IMG/VR virus record: IMGVR_UViG_3300025137_000350
Coordinates: 1-21,777 of that record
DNA: 21,777 bases
Direction: 5' to 3' (one strand)
Source: a virus
Positions 6,916 to 14,705 of the stretch are shown here, one piece after another. Every line of letters begins with the position of its first letter. Position 1 is the first letter of the stretch. The notes under the pieces were generated by a model, which saw nothing but the letters and a program-made list of their open reading frames with translations, searched no databases and was not told the DNA's origin. A program made the translations under genes and the position numbers.

Positions 6916-9653
6916 TATGGTATAAGTATAAATTCAACAGTTGATAAATCATTTGGTTTATATTCTATTTTATTAACTCTATAGTTTCTATTTTTTATCA
7001 TTACTTGATCAAAAAAATTAAACTGGTTAATATCTGCTGCATTAAGATTTACTTTTAATGTCATATATCTTGTATCAGAATTATATAACTCATCATAGTA
7101 AGGACTCCAATAAGTACCATATAAATTGTCTACAGGAGAAACTCCTACAGTACCAATTAATTGTATTGCACCAAAATTTAAATCTGAATCATCTAATGTA
7201 GATGGTAAAGCTGAAGTATGACTAAATCTTAAATAATCCTCAGCAGGTTCTCCATTAACACTATTTTGTTTAGGTATTTTATATGTTACTGAACCTGACA
7301 AAGTAAAAGGAGTAGCAGAAACTTTATAAAGTATTCTTGGTTTATTATTAAAACTTTCAAATTCTGTGTTATCATCATTTGAAGAATAGATTACAGGTAC
7401 TATAAATTCTCCTAAATAATCTGCTATTGGTTTTACAACTGTAGATGCAAATGGAGTTGCTAATACTTCTTCTTCTCCAGATAGTAAAGTTAAATCACGA
7501 TTTAAAAAAGGATAACTACCATAATCTTTATTAGTTGTATTTTTATAAAAATTTCTAGGATAATCTCCATCATCATCAACATATTTAAAAATAGTTTTTT
7601 TAACTAATTCTAATGGAGATAGTTTTATTTCAGTAACATCTATTTTGTCTGTCCAATCATGTAATATATTTCTAGATGCTAAAGAAGTTCCTGAAGTGTT
7701 TTTAATAAATATATCATTGTATGGTTCTATAATTAAATTATTAGGATTGTTTTTATCTTGTAATACAACTAAATTAAACATATTAAAAAATCCTTTTAAA
7801 TATTCCCACTGACCTAAATCCCCTCTTAAAGTGTTTAATAAAATTGAATTAGTCATTGTAGTAAAAGTTACTGAACCAGTAATATTTGCGAAAGTGCATT
7901 TAATACCTAAAGAAACAGTTGATAATGCTTCTAATTTTAAAGTATCTCCATCATCTAAAGTTACATTAATAGTACCCTGATAAAGTTTTTGGTAAGGTAA
8001 AGAACCTGTAGTAACTACCGCACCATCAGGATTAATAATAGTTGTAACACCACCTGAAGTTTTTAACCATCTTACTTGTAAAGCACTACTAACATCAGAC
8101 CATACAAATCTTGCACCATAATTAAACTGATATATTGTATTGTCAGCAGTACAAGTAAAAATATCTGTAGACAAATCAAATCCAAAATCAGTTGTAAAAG
8201 TTGTAGCATCAAAATTTAAAGGTGTAAATGTATTAACAATGTTATCATCAGTTGATAATGATGCCTCTCCTAAATGAACTATATCGTTTGGTGCATTACC
8301 CTCTCCCCAATTAAAGTCCATAAACAAATCTGTAAATCTTGAAGTATTTAAAAATTCTGAAGTGTATGTAAAAATATTTGTATCTCTAAATATTTGATCT
8401 AAGATATATTTACAATTTATAAATGGTCTAAAAGCATCTTCTAAACTTGAAAGTATAATATTATCGTTTGCATCTAATTCAAAATCTCCTACCCAGTTTA
8501 CAAAAGGGTATTTTAAAACATCAGTATTATTAACTCCTAAAGTTGCATTGTAAGCATTAGAATCTGTACTTAATGGAGTATTTAATGTAATACCTGTAGA
8601 ATCATACCAACTTGCTTTTATATTTGTTTTATTGTAATCGTGTTCTAATTCAGAAAAATCTAAATCTCTAAACTTTTTATTTTCTAATATATCTTTTAAT
8701 GCAATAGGTTCTGAATATAAATTAACATTATAACTAATTTCTTCTTCTTTGTTTACTATGTCTATTAATTTAAGAAAACCCTGAAATATAGTATAACCAT
8801 CTTGTTTTAATATACATTCAGTTTTTACATAAGGATTAAAACTTAAACCATCTTGTGTTTTAGTAACCTCAAATAAATGTGTAAATATTTTGTTGTTTCT
8901 TTTTGTTGCAGGTAAATTAAAATCTTTAGAATAACTCTGTACTTTTTCAGCTACATTTTTAAAGTTATCTATTGATAAAGTTAATGGTATATCTTCTTCT
9001 TCATAAGTATCACAGATTACCTGACCATCAAAAAGTTCTCCGTAAGTTTGAGATGGTGCATTTACTTTATCTTTTATACTAATTTTATTTATTCTAATTG
9101 TAGTTCCATTACTATTCCTATAATCTAATATTAATGTTTCTGTAGTATTAGCAGCAGTAAATAATATTGATTGTGTTCCAGTAGCTGATGTACTTAATTG
9201 AGTTACTAAACCTCCTCCTATTGTGTTAGTAGATAAAGAATTACCAATTATTAAAATACCTCCTGCACCTGCTTGTGTTATATTTATATTTAATTCATAT
9301 TGTACACCTACATATAAATTTTGTATTTTTTGATATACACCACTACTTGATAAATTACTTGATGAAGAATTTATAACAAGTCTATTAAGAAAGCTTTGAG
9401 ATGGCATAGTTGTAACACCATATATACCTGATGTATTTGTACTTCTAAATTTTTTCCATGATGGTATAGCAGGAGAAGATGTTAAAGCATCAAACGCAGG
9501 ATTTGTAGATGTAGTTGGTGCATCATATCCTGATAAAAAATTAATAGAATTAAAAAACTTACCATCTGATACATATTCTCTTAATACAGGAAAAGATGTA
9601 GTAGTATAAACTCCATCATGATTTTGTGGATATAAAACTAATTGTATTGACAT
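6915..9653 (-). CDS. Large minor tail protein (hub/tip-like) with N-terminal carbohydrate-binding-like domain
   Basis: This 912-aa protein is the largest in the window. Residues about 30-200 look like a jelly-roll carbohydrate-binding module, with SGVYQKIQNLYVGVQYELNI, then ILFTAANTTETLILDYRNSN and TTIRINKISIKD. From about 210 comes a segment I associate with Bacteroidota phage tail proteins (EEDIPLTLSIDNFKNVAEKV, QSYSKDFNLPATKRNNKIF, ILKQDGYTIFQGFLKLIDIV, SYNVNLYSEPIALKDIL), which resembles baseplate-hub or tail-tip proteins. Its C-terminus reads INQFNFFDQVMIKNRNYRVN and KIEYKPNDLSTVEFILIP. It overlaps its neighbours by TAATG on both sides and lies in the tail module. It probably forms the tail tip that meets the cell; the CBM part could bind surface glycans. 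Confidence 0.65.
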   Translation of the reverse strand: MSIQLVLYPQNHDGVYTTTSFPVLREYVSDGKFFNSINFLSGYDAPTTSTNPAFDALTSSPAIPSWKKFRSTNTSGIYGVTTMPSQSFLNRLVINSSSSNLSSSGVYQKIQNLYVGVQYELNINITQAGAGGILIIGNSLSTNTIGGGLVTQLSTSATGTQSILFTAANTTETLILDYRNSNGTTIRINKISIKDKVNAPSQTYGELFDGQVICDTYEEEDIPLTLSIDNFKNVAEKVQSYSKDFNLPATKRNNKIFTHLFEVTKTQDGLSFNPYVKTECILKQDGYTIFQGFLKLIDIVNKEEEISYNVNLYSEPIALKDILENKKFRDLDFSELEHDYNKTNIKASWYDSTGITLNTPLSTDSNAYNATLGVNNTDVLKYPFVNWVGDFELDANDNIILSSLEDAFRPFINCKYILDQIFRDTNIFTYTSEFLNTSRFTDLFMDFNWGEGNAPNDIVHLGEASLSTDDNIVNTFTPLNFDATTFTTDFGFDLSTDIFTCTADNTIYQFNYGARFVWSDVSSALQVRWLKTSGGVTTIINPDGAVVTTGSLPYQKLYQGTINVTLDDGDTLKLEALSTVSLGIKCTFANITGSVTFTTMTNSILLNTLRGDLGQWEYLKGFFNMFNLVVLQDKNNPNNLIIEPYNDIFIKNTSGTSLASRNILHDWTDKIDVTEIKLSPLELVKKTIFKYVDDDGDYPRNFYKNTTNKDYGSYPFLNRDLTLLSGEEEVLATPFASTVVKPIADYLGEFIVPVIYSSNDDNTEFESFNNKPRILYKVSATPFTLSGSVTYKIPKQNSVNGEPAEDYLRFSHTSALPSTLDDSDLNFGAIQLIGTVGVSPVDNLYGTYWSPYYDELYNSDTRYMTLKVNLNAADINQFNFFDQVMIKNRNYRVNKIEYKPNDLSTVEFILIP

Positions 9654-11089
9654 TATATTGCTTGTGTTCTTTTGTTTTTAGTTTTTTCTAATTGAAATGT
9701 ATATTGAATTAACTTATCATTAGCTTTAGTTTTCCTAGTATAACTTGATGTAGTCAATGTTACAGGTTCTATATATTTATTTGTAATACCTCCAACATCA
9801 GATGAATAATCATTTACTTTATAAACTTCAGGACTATTAATTAATTCTTCAAACCATACTGCATCACTTTCTAATAAGTAATCAGTATTTATAGTAATTA
9901 ATTCTTTAGTGTTTACTCTGAAGTTTTTCTTACCACCTTTATAACCATTAATTCTAAATGTACTACCATTCCATGTGCCACCTTGTTGAGTATAAGATGT
10001 TCTATTTGTATTTAATGTTTTTATAGATTTTTTAGTAAATGTATAATAATCCCAAGTACCATGAGGATTTAACCATGTCAATCTTATTGGTTTAAAACCT
10101 TTGCAGTCATCTGATATAATACTTATAGTGTATACTAAACTAATTGCTTGATCATCATCATCAAATGCTTGAACTGTATAATAAGATATATTAGTTTCAT
10201 GAGTTTCCCAGTCTGAACTCCAATTTTTTAAATTAGCAGGAAAAATTCCGAAAAACATTACTCTAGTATTTGAAAATTCATTATTATTATTAAAAGCACC
10301 ATTAGCTACAGTAGCATATACATTTATAGAACTACCTAATTGTGTTCCTGAACTATTATATAATTTAATTTCTAAAAAATTAACTTTATCTATTGCTACT
10401 CCTAAAGTACCAACTTTAAAACTATTAGTAGGTATATTTAAAAAGTTAAAAAATGAAAGCGTTCCATAATCTTCTAATCTTGCATATTGTTTTACTGGTG
10501 CATTAGTCATGAATTTACTTTGAGCATCATTCATGATATATTGATATGCGTTTAAATCATATCCGTAATTATTACCATTTAAATTTAAAACATCATCATA
10601 TTGTAAAATACCATTATAAGATAAATAATTTTCTGCTCTTACAGATTTACCAAATTTTAAAGTATCTAATGATGCATTATCATAATATTCTACATTAAAA
10701 ACTATACTAAAATATATAGCAGTATTATTATTGTTTGAATACTTATCTATTAAATGTATTGGGTGTGGTGTACTTTCTGTAAAAGGTATATTTTTATATG
10801 TACTATAAATTATATTGTCAAAATCAGTACCATTATAATCAGGACTAACATAACTTTCTAATATGTTACTTAATGAAAAAATACCTACTCCTTTATTATT
10901 TGGTGTAACTTTTAAATTAGCTACTATTGAATCAGTTAAACCTAAATTAGAAACTCTAGAACTTACATGAACTTCAGCAGTAAATTTTGGCTGAAATTTA
11001 TTTACTATAATAGTTTCATCTGATACTGTAAACACTATATCTTGTCCTACTGGTAATGTATTATATAATGGTTTTTGTTCTATTATCAT
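9653..11089 (-). CDS. Minor tail / tail-tip structural protein (478 aa)
   Basis: The 478-aa product is beta-rich and has a C-terminal third typical of Bacteroidota phage tail proteins: FKPIRLTWLNPHGTWDYYTF (about 333-352), then GGTWNG, NFRVNTKELITINTDYL, and AVWFEELINSPEVYKV, with QYTFQLEKTKNKRTQ at the end. The WLNP-G-WDYY segment with later ITINTDYL-WFEEL blocks suggests a protein that packs repeatedly with tail partners, as in distal-tail or upper-baseplate proteins. It starts with an ATGA overlap with the preceding tail-completion gene and ends with a TAATG overlap with the 912-aa tail gene, so the pair is translationally coupled. The exact structural position is not determined. Confidence 0.55.
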   Translation of the reverse strand: MIIEQKPLYNTLPVGQDIVFTVSDETIIVNKFQPKFTAEVHVSSRVSNLGLTDSIVANLKVTPNNKGVGIFSLSNILESYVSPDYNGTDFDNIIYSTYKNIPFTESTPHPIHLIDKYSNNNNTAIYFSIVFNVEYYDNASLDTLKFGKSVRAENYLSYNGILQYDDVLNLNGNNYGYDLNAYQYIMNDAQSKFMTNAPVKQYARLEDYGTLSFFNFLNIPTNSFKVGTLGVAIDKVNFLEIKLYNSSGTQLGSSINVYATVANGAFNNNNEFSNTRVMFFGIFPANLKNWSSDWETHETNISYYTVQAFDDDDQAISLVYTISIISDDCKGFKPIRLTWLNPHGTWDYYTFTKKSIKTLNTNRTSYTQQGGTWNGSTFRINGYKGGKKNFRVNTKELITINTDYLLESDAVWFEELINSPEVYKVNDYSSDVGGITNKYIEPVTLTTSSYTRKTKANDKLIQYTFQLEKTKNKRTQAI

Positions 11090-11607
11090 TTTTCTATTTT
11101 ATTTATTATATCTTCTTTAAGTGCTTTACCCATTGATGTAGTAAAACCTCTCATCTCTAATTTTAATGGTTTCTGAAAAAAACTAATCCCCTCTTTACCT
11201 TGTGTATATATTTTTCTAGCTATTAAGAACTTTAAACTCTTACGAGATATAAACCTACCTTTATCATCTCTTGGTGCAATACCTCGCATTACAATCCATT
11301 TATCTAATGCTCTAGTTAAACTACCATCTCTTGTTTTACCATAAGTAAAAGGACTTTTTCTTTTCTTTCCTTTATAGTCTACATAATATCTATCTTTCTT
11401 TGTTCCTGATACTCCTTTGTCTATAAACTTACCATAGTCAGCCATTAAAAACTTTAAAGTAAATCCTTGTTTACTTTCACTTAAAGTATAAGATATACTA
11501 TTTAAAAGAGTTCCAGTTACTACCTTCTTCTTTTTTTTAAGTATACCTTTTGATTTATTGACTACACTTTGACCAAAGCTATTTAAGTATCTTTCTATTG
11601 CTTCCAC
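11086..11607 (-). CDS. Tail completion / head-tail connector protein (HK97 gp10-like), GTG start
   Basis: The 173-aa basic protein has the layout of HK97 gp10-like tail-completion proteins: an N-terminal helix with a KSKGILKKKKKVVTGTLLNS stretch, strands ISYTLSESKQGFTLKFLMADYG, then the typical YGKFIDKGVSGTKK turn (about 58-71), and a C-terminal helical part. It would join the connector to the tail. The start codon is GTG (11605-11607): it overlaps the preceding TAG stop by one base, and the next in-frame ATG is over 50 codons away, too far in. It ends with an ATGA overlap with the following tail gene. Family assignment is by pattern only, and the fold rather than sequence identity carries it. 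Confidence 0.65.
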   Translation of the reverse strand: MEAIERYLNSFGQSVVNKSKGILKKKKKVVTGTLLNSISYTLSESKQGFTLKFLMADYGKFIDKGVSGTKKDRYYVDYKGKKRKSPFTYGKTRDGSLTRALDKWIVMRGIAPRDDKGRFISRKSLKFLIARKIYTQGKEGISFFQKPLKLEMRGFTTSMGKALKEDIINKIEK

Positions 11608-12056
11608 TATACACTAGCTACAAACACTTCTAAATCAACATTAGTAGTTCCTACTGGTGTAACTGATATGTTTTGTAAAGCAGCCATTGTTCCATAGCTT
11701 GGAGTAGTATCTGCTTCAGCCAACATAATATTATCTGCTGCACCTAATATATGTGATTGCCCTGCTTTTAAAGTTACCTGATATAAAGTTGCTGCACCTA
11801 CTATAGCAATTTCTACTGATATAGTTGCATTAAGATTTGTTACTCTTATATATCTTACATCTTCTTTATCTAATTGCACTACTGCACCATAAGAATTACT
11901 ATTAAAAGCTACTAATGTAGTTGCTTGTGAATGAGTACAAGTTACTATACGTTCATAGACATTGTTTATCCCTGTAGTTGTTACTGTGTTTGTTGTTCCT
12001 CTGACTGCTGAGTTCAAAGTAACACTTTCACTAATTGTTGTTGTTAAATCTGCCAT
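11607..12056 (-). CDS. Virion structural protein of unknown role (149 aa)
   Basis: The 149-aa product is dominated by Thr, Val, Ile and Ala and reads as a beta-sandwich. Visible segments are ERIVTCTHSQATTLVAF (about 35-51), VVQLDKEDVRYIRVTNLNAT (about 59-78), VEIAIVG, and YQVTLKAGQSHILGAADNIM (about 92-111). The RYIRVTNLN and KAGQSHIL patterns are common in small virion proteins of environmental phages. It lies between a probable tail terminator and the tail-completion protein and is coupled to the latter by a TAG/GTG overlap. A tail or neck component is likely; a precise role is not visible. There is a 70-base gap upstream that may hold a 22-codon ORF. Confidence 0.6.
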   Translation of the reverse strand: MADLTTTISESVTLNSAVRGTTNTVTTTGINNVYERIVTCTHSQATTLVAFNSNSYGAVVQLDKEDVRYIRVTNLNATISVEIAIVGAATLYQVTLKAGQSHILGAADNIMLAEADTTPSYGTMAALQNISVTPVGTTNVDLEVFVASV

Positions 12057-12058
12057 AA

Positions 12059-12127
12059 TTATAATTTATAAGTTATTTTTGGGGGTATTAGTTGTATTGT
12101 TAATTTTCCTATTTTTATTTTAAACAT
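12059..12127 (-). CDS. Possible 22-aa micro-ORF
   Basis: In the 70-base gap between two structural genes the minus strand holds an ATG (12125-12127) that overlaps the preceding TAA as TAATG, the same coupling used by real genes here. It reads MFKIKIGKLTIQLIPPKITYKL and stops two bases before the next ATG (12056). It is basic and hydrophobic. It may be a true small gene, a coupling leader, or chance in AT-rich DNA; conservation in relatives would decide. Confidence 0.3.
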   Translation of the reverse strand: MFKIKIGKLTIQLIPPKITYKL

Positions 12128-12621
12128 TATTTACCTGCGTATGTTGTTGCTTGTGGTGCTATACAAGTATTGTAGTTATTCTCTATTACTATTGGTAAGG
12201 TAAATACCCAACCAGTAACTGAGTTATCAAATCTTTCTGTGAATGGTTCTATAGTTACATCTCCCTCTGTAAAGTATGCAGGACTTTCTCCTTGACTAGC
12301 ACCTGACAAATAAAGACTCTCTCCGTTCTTTAGTGTACCTATCAAGTCATTACAAATACTTAAACAATCTGATAATACTTCTTGCTCGTTACTTTCATCA
12401 TTAAATACTAAATCCATTATAAAGATTTGAAAGTTTAAAGTCATTTGATGTGTAGCAGCTACTGCATTAATTGGATTGATATGCATTAAAGGATATAACT
12501 CATTTGTTTCTAAAGAAATCTCCCATATATCTCCAGTAGTAACAGTTTTAATTTGATAGTGATTAGTACCTAATTGTTTTAAGGTATCTATTGTATTGTT
12601 ATAATTTTTAAAATGCGTCAT
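12127..12621 (-). CDS. Putative tail terminator / neck protein (164 aa)
   Basis: The 164-aa product begins with a helix (YNNTIDTLKQLGTNHYQIKT), then strands GDIWEISL and YPLMHINP, a central MTLNFQIFIMDLVFNDESNE strand-turn (about 60-79), a helix EQEVLSDCLSICNDLIGTLK (about 79-98) and a C-terminal WVFTLPIVIENNYNTC strand. This alpha-beta layout and size resemble tail-terminator/neck proteins that cap the tail tube, and similar proteins occur next to tail-completion genes in Bacteroidota phages. It starts as ATGA with the stop of the frameshifted chaperone reading frame. Assignment is by architecture and position only. Confidence 0.5.
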   Translation of the reverse strand: MTHFKNYNNTIDTLKQLGTNHYQIKTVTTGDIWEISLETNELYPLMHINPINAVAATHQMTLNFQIFIMDLVFNDESNEQEVLSDCLSICNDLIGTLKNGESLYLSGASQGESPAYFTEGDVTIEPFTERFDNSVTGWVFTLPIVIENNYNTCIAPQATTYAGK

Positions 12622-12863
12622 CTTTGAACTGTTTTTATTTCATTTAAATCTACTTCGTAACTTAACCAAGTTAAACATTCGTATAAACTTAACTTTGTTA
12701 TCCTTTCTAAATTTACTATCTCTCCATTTGTCAATCTATACATTATACCGAACCAACTCCACTTTTTTGCAAATTGTTCATCTGTAGAGATTCTATCACT
12801 TTTTTCGTTTGTTCCATTAAATACAATGGCAAAATCGTTGATAGTTTGTTGCCTAAAGTCCAA
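12618..12863 (-). CDS. Tail assembly chaperone, -1 frameshift extension (gpT-like part)
   Basis: This 81-codon frame has no ATG. Its first usable codon is TTG (12861-12863), inside a run of nine Ts, and a TAG in the same frame lies only a few codons upstream. It overlaps the 214-aa reading frame by 121 bases. A -1 slip on the T run after codon 175 joins the two into a 256-aa protein, as in the gpG/gpGT tail-assembly chaperones of siphoviruses. The extension contains KKWSWFGIMYRLTNGEIVNL (about 29-48) and LSLYECLTWLSYEVDLNEI, an alpha-helical pattern similar to the downstream parts in other Bacteroidota phages. In the lambda system the fused form binds the tape measure. It ends with an ATGA overlap with the next gene. 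Confidence 0.75.
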   Translation of the reverse strand: MDFRQQTINDFAIVFNGTNEKSDRISTDEQFAKKWSWFGIMYRLTNGEIVNLERITKLSLYECLTWLSYEVDLNEIKTVQR

Positions 12864-13387
12864 AAAAAAACCAACGCACTATTAACATCATTTGCTTTCA
12901 TCTTCTTAAATTTCTCTGCTCTAACCCTTACACCACTACCATCATAAGATGTAATAGTATAAAATTTATTTTTCTTTTCTACAATCGGTCTGTAAAGAAC
13001 TGCCATAATATTTGGCAAGTTTTTCTCTACTCCGTTTTGTATGTATGTTTCTAAGTCTGCATATTCTCCTAAACTAATATCTGATAAACTAGGATGAAAC
13101 CCATACTCAACACCATCTACTTTAATAATTTTTCTTAAGGTACTATTTGCTTTAGATTGTAACTCAGCTATCTTACTTAAAATAACTGATACATCACTAA
13201 TTTTTAACTCCTTAATAAGTTTAGCAGGTATATCAGATAAAACACTTATTGTATCTAATGCTTCTTTTGTTTTAGATTTGGTTTGACTATTAATTAGTTT
13301 AGACCATTTCTCAAGTGTTACATCTTCCCAACTATTAATAAGATTGTAGTTTTTTTCCTTACCATCTTTTTTAATTTTTACCTGCAT
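12743..13387 (-). CDS. Tail assembly chaperone (gpG-like), unshifted form
   Basis: The 214-aa protein (13387 to 12743) is helical: a basic start, then EDVTLEKWSKLINSQTKSKT (about 21-40), two helices to about 80, and a conserved-looking VDGVEYGFHPSLSDISLGEY (about 90-109) followed by ADLETYIQNG and NIMAVLYRP. It ends in KFKKMKANDVNSALVFFW at the slip site (codons V173-F174-F175-W176), then 38 more residues in the zero frame. Such chaperones coat the tape measure during tail assembly and are made in excess over the frameshifted form. The gene starts a transcription unit: an upstream hairpin and a promoter-like element sit in the 106-base gap after terL. Being four genes upstream of the tape measure is less usual. 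Confidence 0.72.
   Translation of the reverse strand: MQVKIKKDGKEKNYNLINSWEDVTLEKWSKLINSQTKSKTKEALDTISVLSDIPAKLIKELKISDVSVILSKIAELQSKANSTLRKIIKVDGVEYGFHPSLSDISLGEYADLETYIQNGVEKNLPNIMAVLYRPIVEKKNKFYTITSYDGSGVRVRAEKFKKMKANDVNSALVFFWTLGNKLSTILPLYLMEQTKKVIESLQMNNLQKSGVGSV
12860..12871 (-). promoter_or_regulatory. Programmed -1 ribosomal frameshift site (T9 run)
   Basis: On the minus strand the zero frame reads GTT TTT TTT TGG (12871-12860), containing the heptamer T TTT TTT. A -1 slip with tRNAs on TTT TTT makes the next codon TTG (12863-12861) and opens the 81-codon overlapping frame. That frame cannot be entered by an ATG. The downstream stimulatory structure, if any, was not identified by eye. 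Confidence 0.75.
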
Positions 13388-13421
13388 AATATATAATAGA
13401 AATTTGGTTAATATAGTTTAA
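13388..13421 (-). promoter_or_regulatory. Candidate phage late promoter, copy 2 (upstream of the chaperone gene)
   Basis: The minus strand has TATTAT (13398-13393) in TCTATTATATATT, ending directly at the ATG at 13387. The upstream box at the same distance is only TTAAAC (13421-13416), so the -35-like half is weak here. The 16 bases up to and including the ATG are identical to copy 3. Confidence 0.45.
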
Positions 13422-13460
13422 TATCGTAATATTGCATCGTTTTCATAGCTTTAATTAGTT

Positions 13461-13492
13461 AAAAGGTGTTAATTCTTAGAATTGCACCTTTT
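13461..13492. terminator. Two-tier hairpin after terL, possible terminator
   Basis: AAAAGGTG (13461-13468) pairs with CACCTTTT (13485-13492), and within it AATTC (13471-13475) pairs with GAATT (13479-13483). The hairpin starts two bases after the TerL stop codon. The T tract is longest on the plus strand; on the coding (minus) strand only TTTT follows, so termination there may be partial. It separates the terminase genes from the chaperone unit. Confidence 0.55.
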
Positions 13493-13493
13493 T

Positions 13494-14705
13494 TTATTGC
13501 ACATAGTATTTACCTAAGTTTGGATTGTCTAAATGATATATAACGTTATAACGGATTCCATCTATGGCATGATTGTAATTATCTACATATAACTTAGAAC
13601 CTTTGTCTGCATATACATAATTGTTTAACTCTTTAGCTATGTTAGTAGATTCAGCCGTAACAACTAATTGATAGTCTTGCATACGAGTTATACCACTTTC
13701 TATAGTTCCTTTCTTAACTGGTCTTATATTAACTCCTAAGTGCCTTAAATCTTCTATTAGTCTTGGTTCTGCACTATCAGCTATTATTAATTTGTTTTCT
13801 ACCTTATCCAATATAATCTTAGCTAACTCATGAGATTTTAAACCATTTCTGTAAATGTGTTCCTTAATGTATATTTTCATCTTACTTTTATCTATAGCTA
13901 TTTCTGTAAGACTATCAGGATCAATAGAAAATCCAAAGTCCATACCACAAGAAGTTTGTAAACCATCAGGATTAAATTCTCCTATTGTCCAGTTATCAAA
14001 TACTACACCCTCTGCTTTATCTAACCAACCACCAAGAATTTTATGTAAATATTTTTTAGGATTGTTTTCTTTAAGTGTATATATTCTTTGTAAGAAACTA
14101 TCTGATAGGTTCTGCTTGTTATCTAAGTAAGTAGAATGAATGTAACAGACATTATCTTTAATGCCATTAAAACCTGCTTGTATACCTTTATCTTCAAAGA
14201 ATCGTTTATATATCCAATGCTCTTTAGTTGTAGGATTAAGTATTAATATAATTCTATTCTGTATATTCTTTTCCCTTATACTTAAATCAATAGTATCAAA
14301 TATATTCTCATCAACAAGTTCTTCTGCTTCATCTAATATCCAATTTGAAACATTAGTTAAAGATTTTAAATTACCAGTCTGATTACCTGATGAAGTTTTA
14401 ATACCTCTAAATAGTATATCACTTTTAGTTGATTCATTTACTACTTCTGATTTATTAATACTAAATATAGAATTATAACCTAATAAACCAATCTTTTCTA
14501 AAAATTCAGGTATAATAGATAGATGTGCAGATACCATAGTATATCTTGTAAACAAAACCCTTATACCTTGTGCCATTGTAAGCAAAGTAAGAAACACAGT
14601 TACTGCGTAAGATTTACCTGAACCTCTCCCTCCTGTAATTATATAGTATCTACAATTAGAAGAAAATAGTACACTATACTTTTTATTCAGTTTCGGATTC
14701 AACAA
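13494..14705 (-). CDS. terL: Terminase large subunit (packaging ATPase-nuclease), TTG start
   Basis: The 403-aa protein drives DNA packaging and cuts the concatemer. ATPase motifs are visible: Walker A GGRGSGKS (25-32), Walker B WILDEAEE (122-129) and the coupling motif LNPT (156-159). Nuclease-domain acidic residues are D256 (CGMDFGFSIDP), D310 (IIADSAEP) and D382 (HAIDGIRY). It resembles the PBSX/phage terminase type common in Bacteroidota phages. No ATG is available: the first Met after the start is residue 44, past Walker A, and a stop lies just upstream in frame. The likely start is one of two TTG codons (14700-14705) inside the end of terS. The gene overlaps terS by 23 bases. Confidence 0.93.
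   Translation of the reverse strand: MLNPKLNKKYSVLFSSNCRYYIITGGRGSGKSYAVTVFLTLLTMAQGIRVLFTRYTMVSAHLSIIPEFLEKIGLLGYNSIFSINKSEVVNESTKSDILFRGIKTSSGNQTGNLKSLTNVSNWILDEAEELVDENIFDTIDLSIREKNIQNRIILILNPTTKEHWIYKRFFEDKGIQAGFNGIKDNVCYIHSTYLDNKQNLSDSFLQRIYTLKENNPKKYLHKILGGWLDKAEGVVFDNWTIGEFNPDGLQTSCGMDFGFSIDPDSLTEIAIDKSKMKIYIKEHIYRNGLKSHELAKIILDKVENKLIIADSAEPRLIEDLRHLGVNIRPVKKGTIESGITRMQDYQLVVTAESTNIAKELNNYVYADKGSKLYVDNYNHAIDGIRYNVIYHLDNPNLGKYYVQ

Noticed and set aside
411-12297. GCACCTG (CAGGTGC on the coding strand) occurs about eleven times, more than base composition predicts
   Set aside because: Each copy I checked encodes a (T/S/A)-Gly-Ala tripeptide with the codons NCA GGT GCW in structural proteins, so it reflects codon and amino-acid bias and is not a separate DNA motif.
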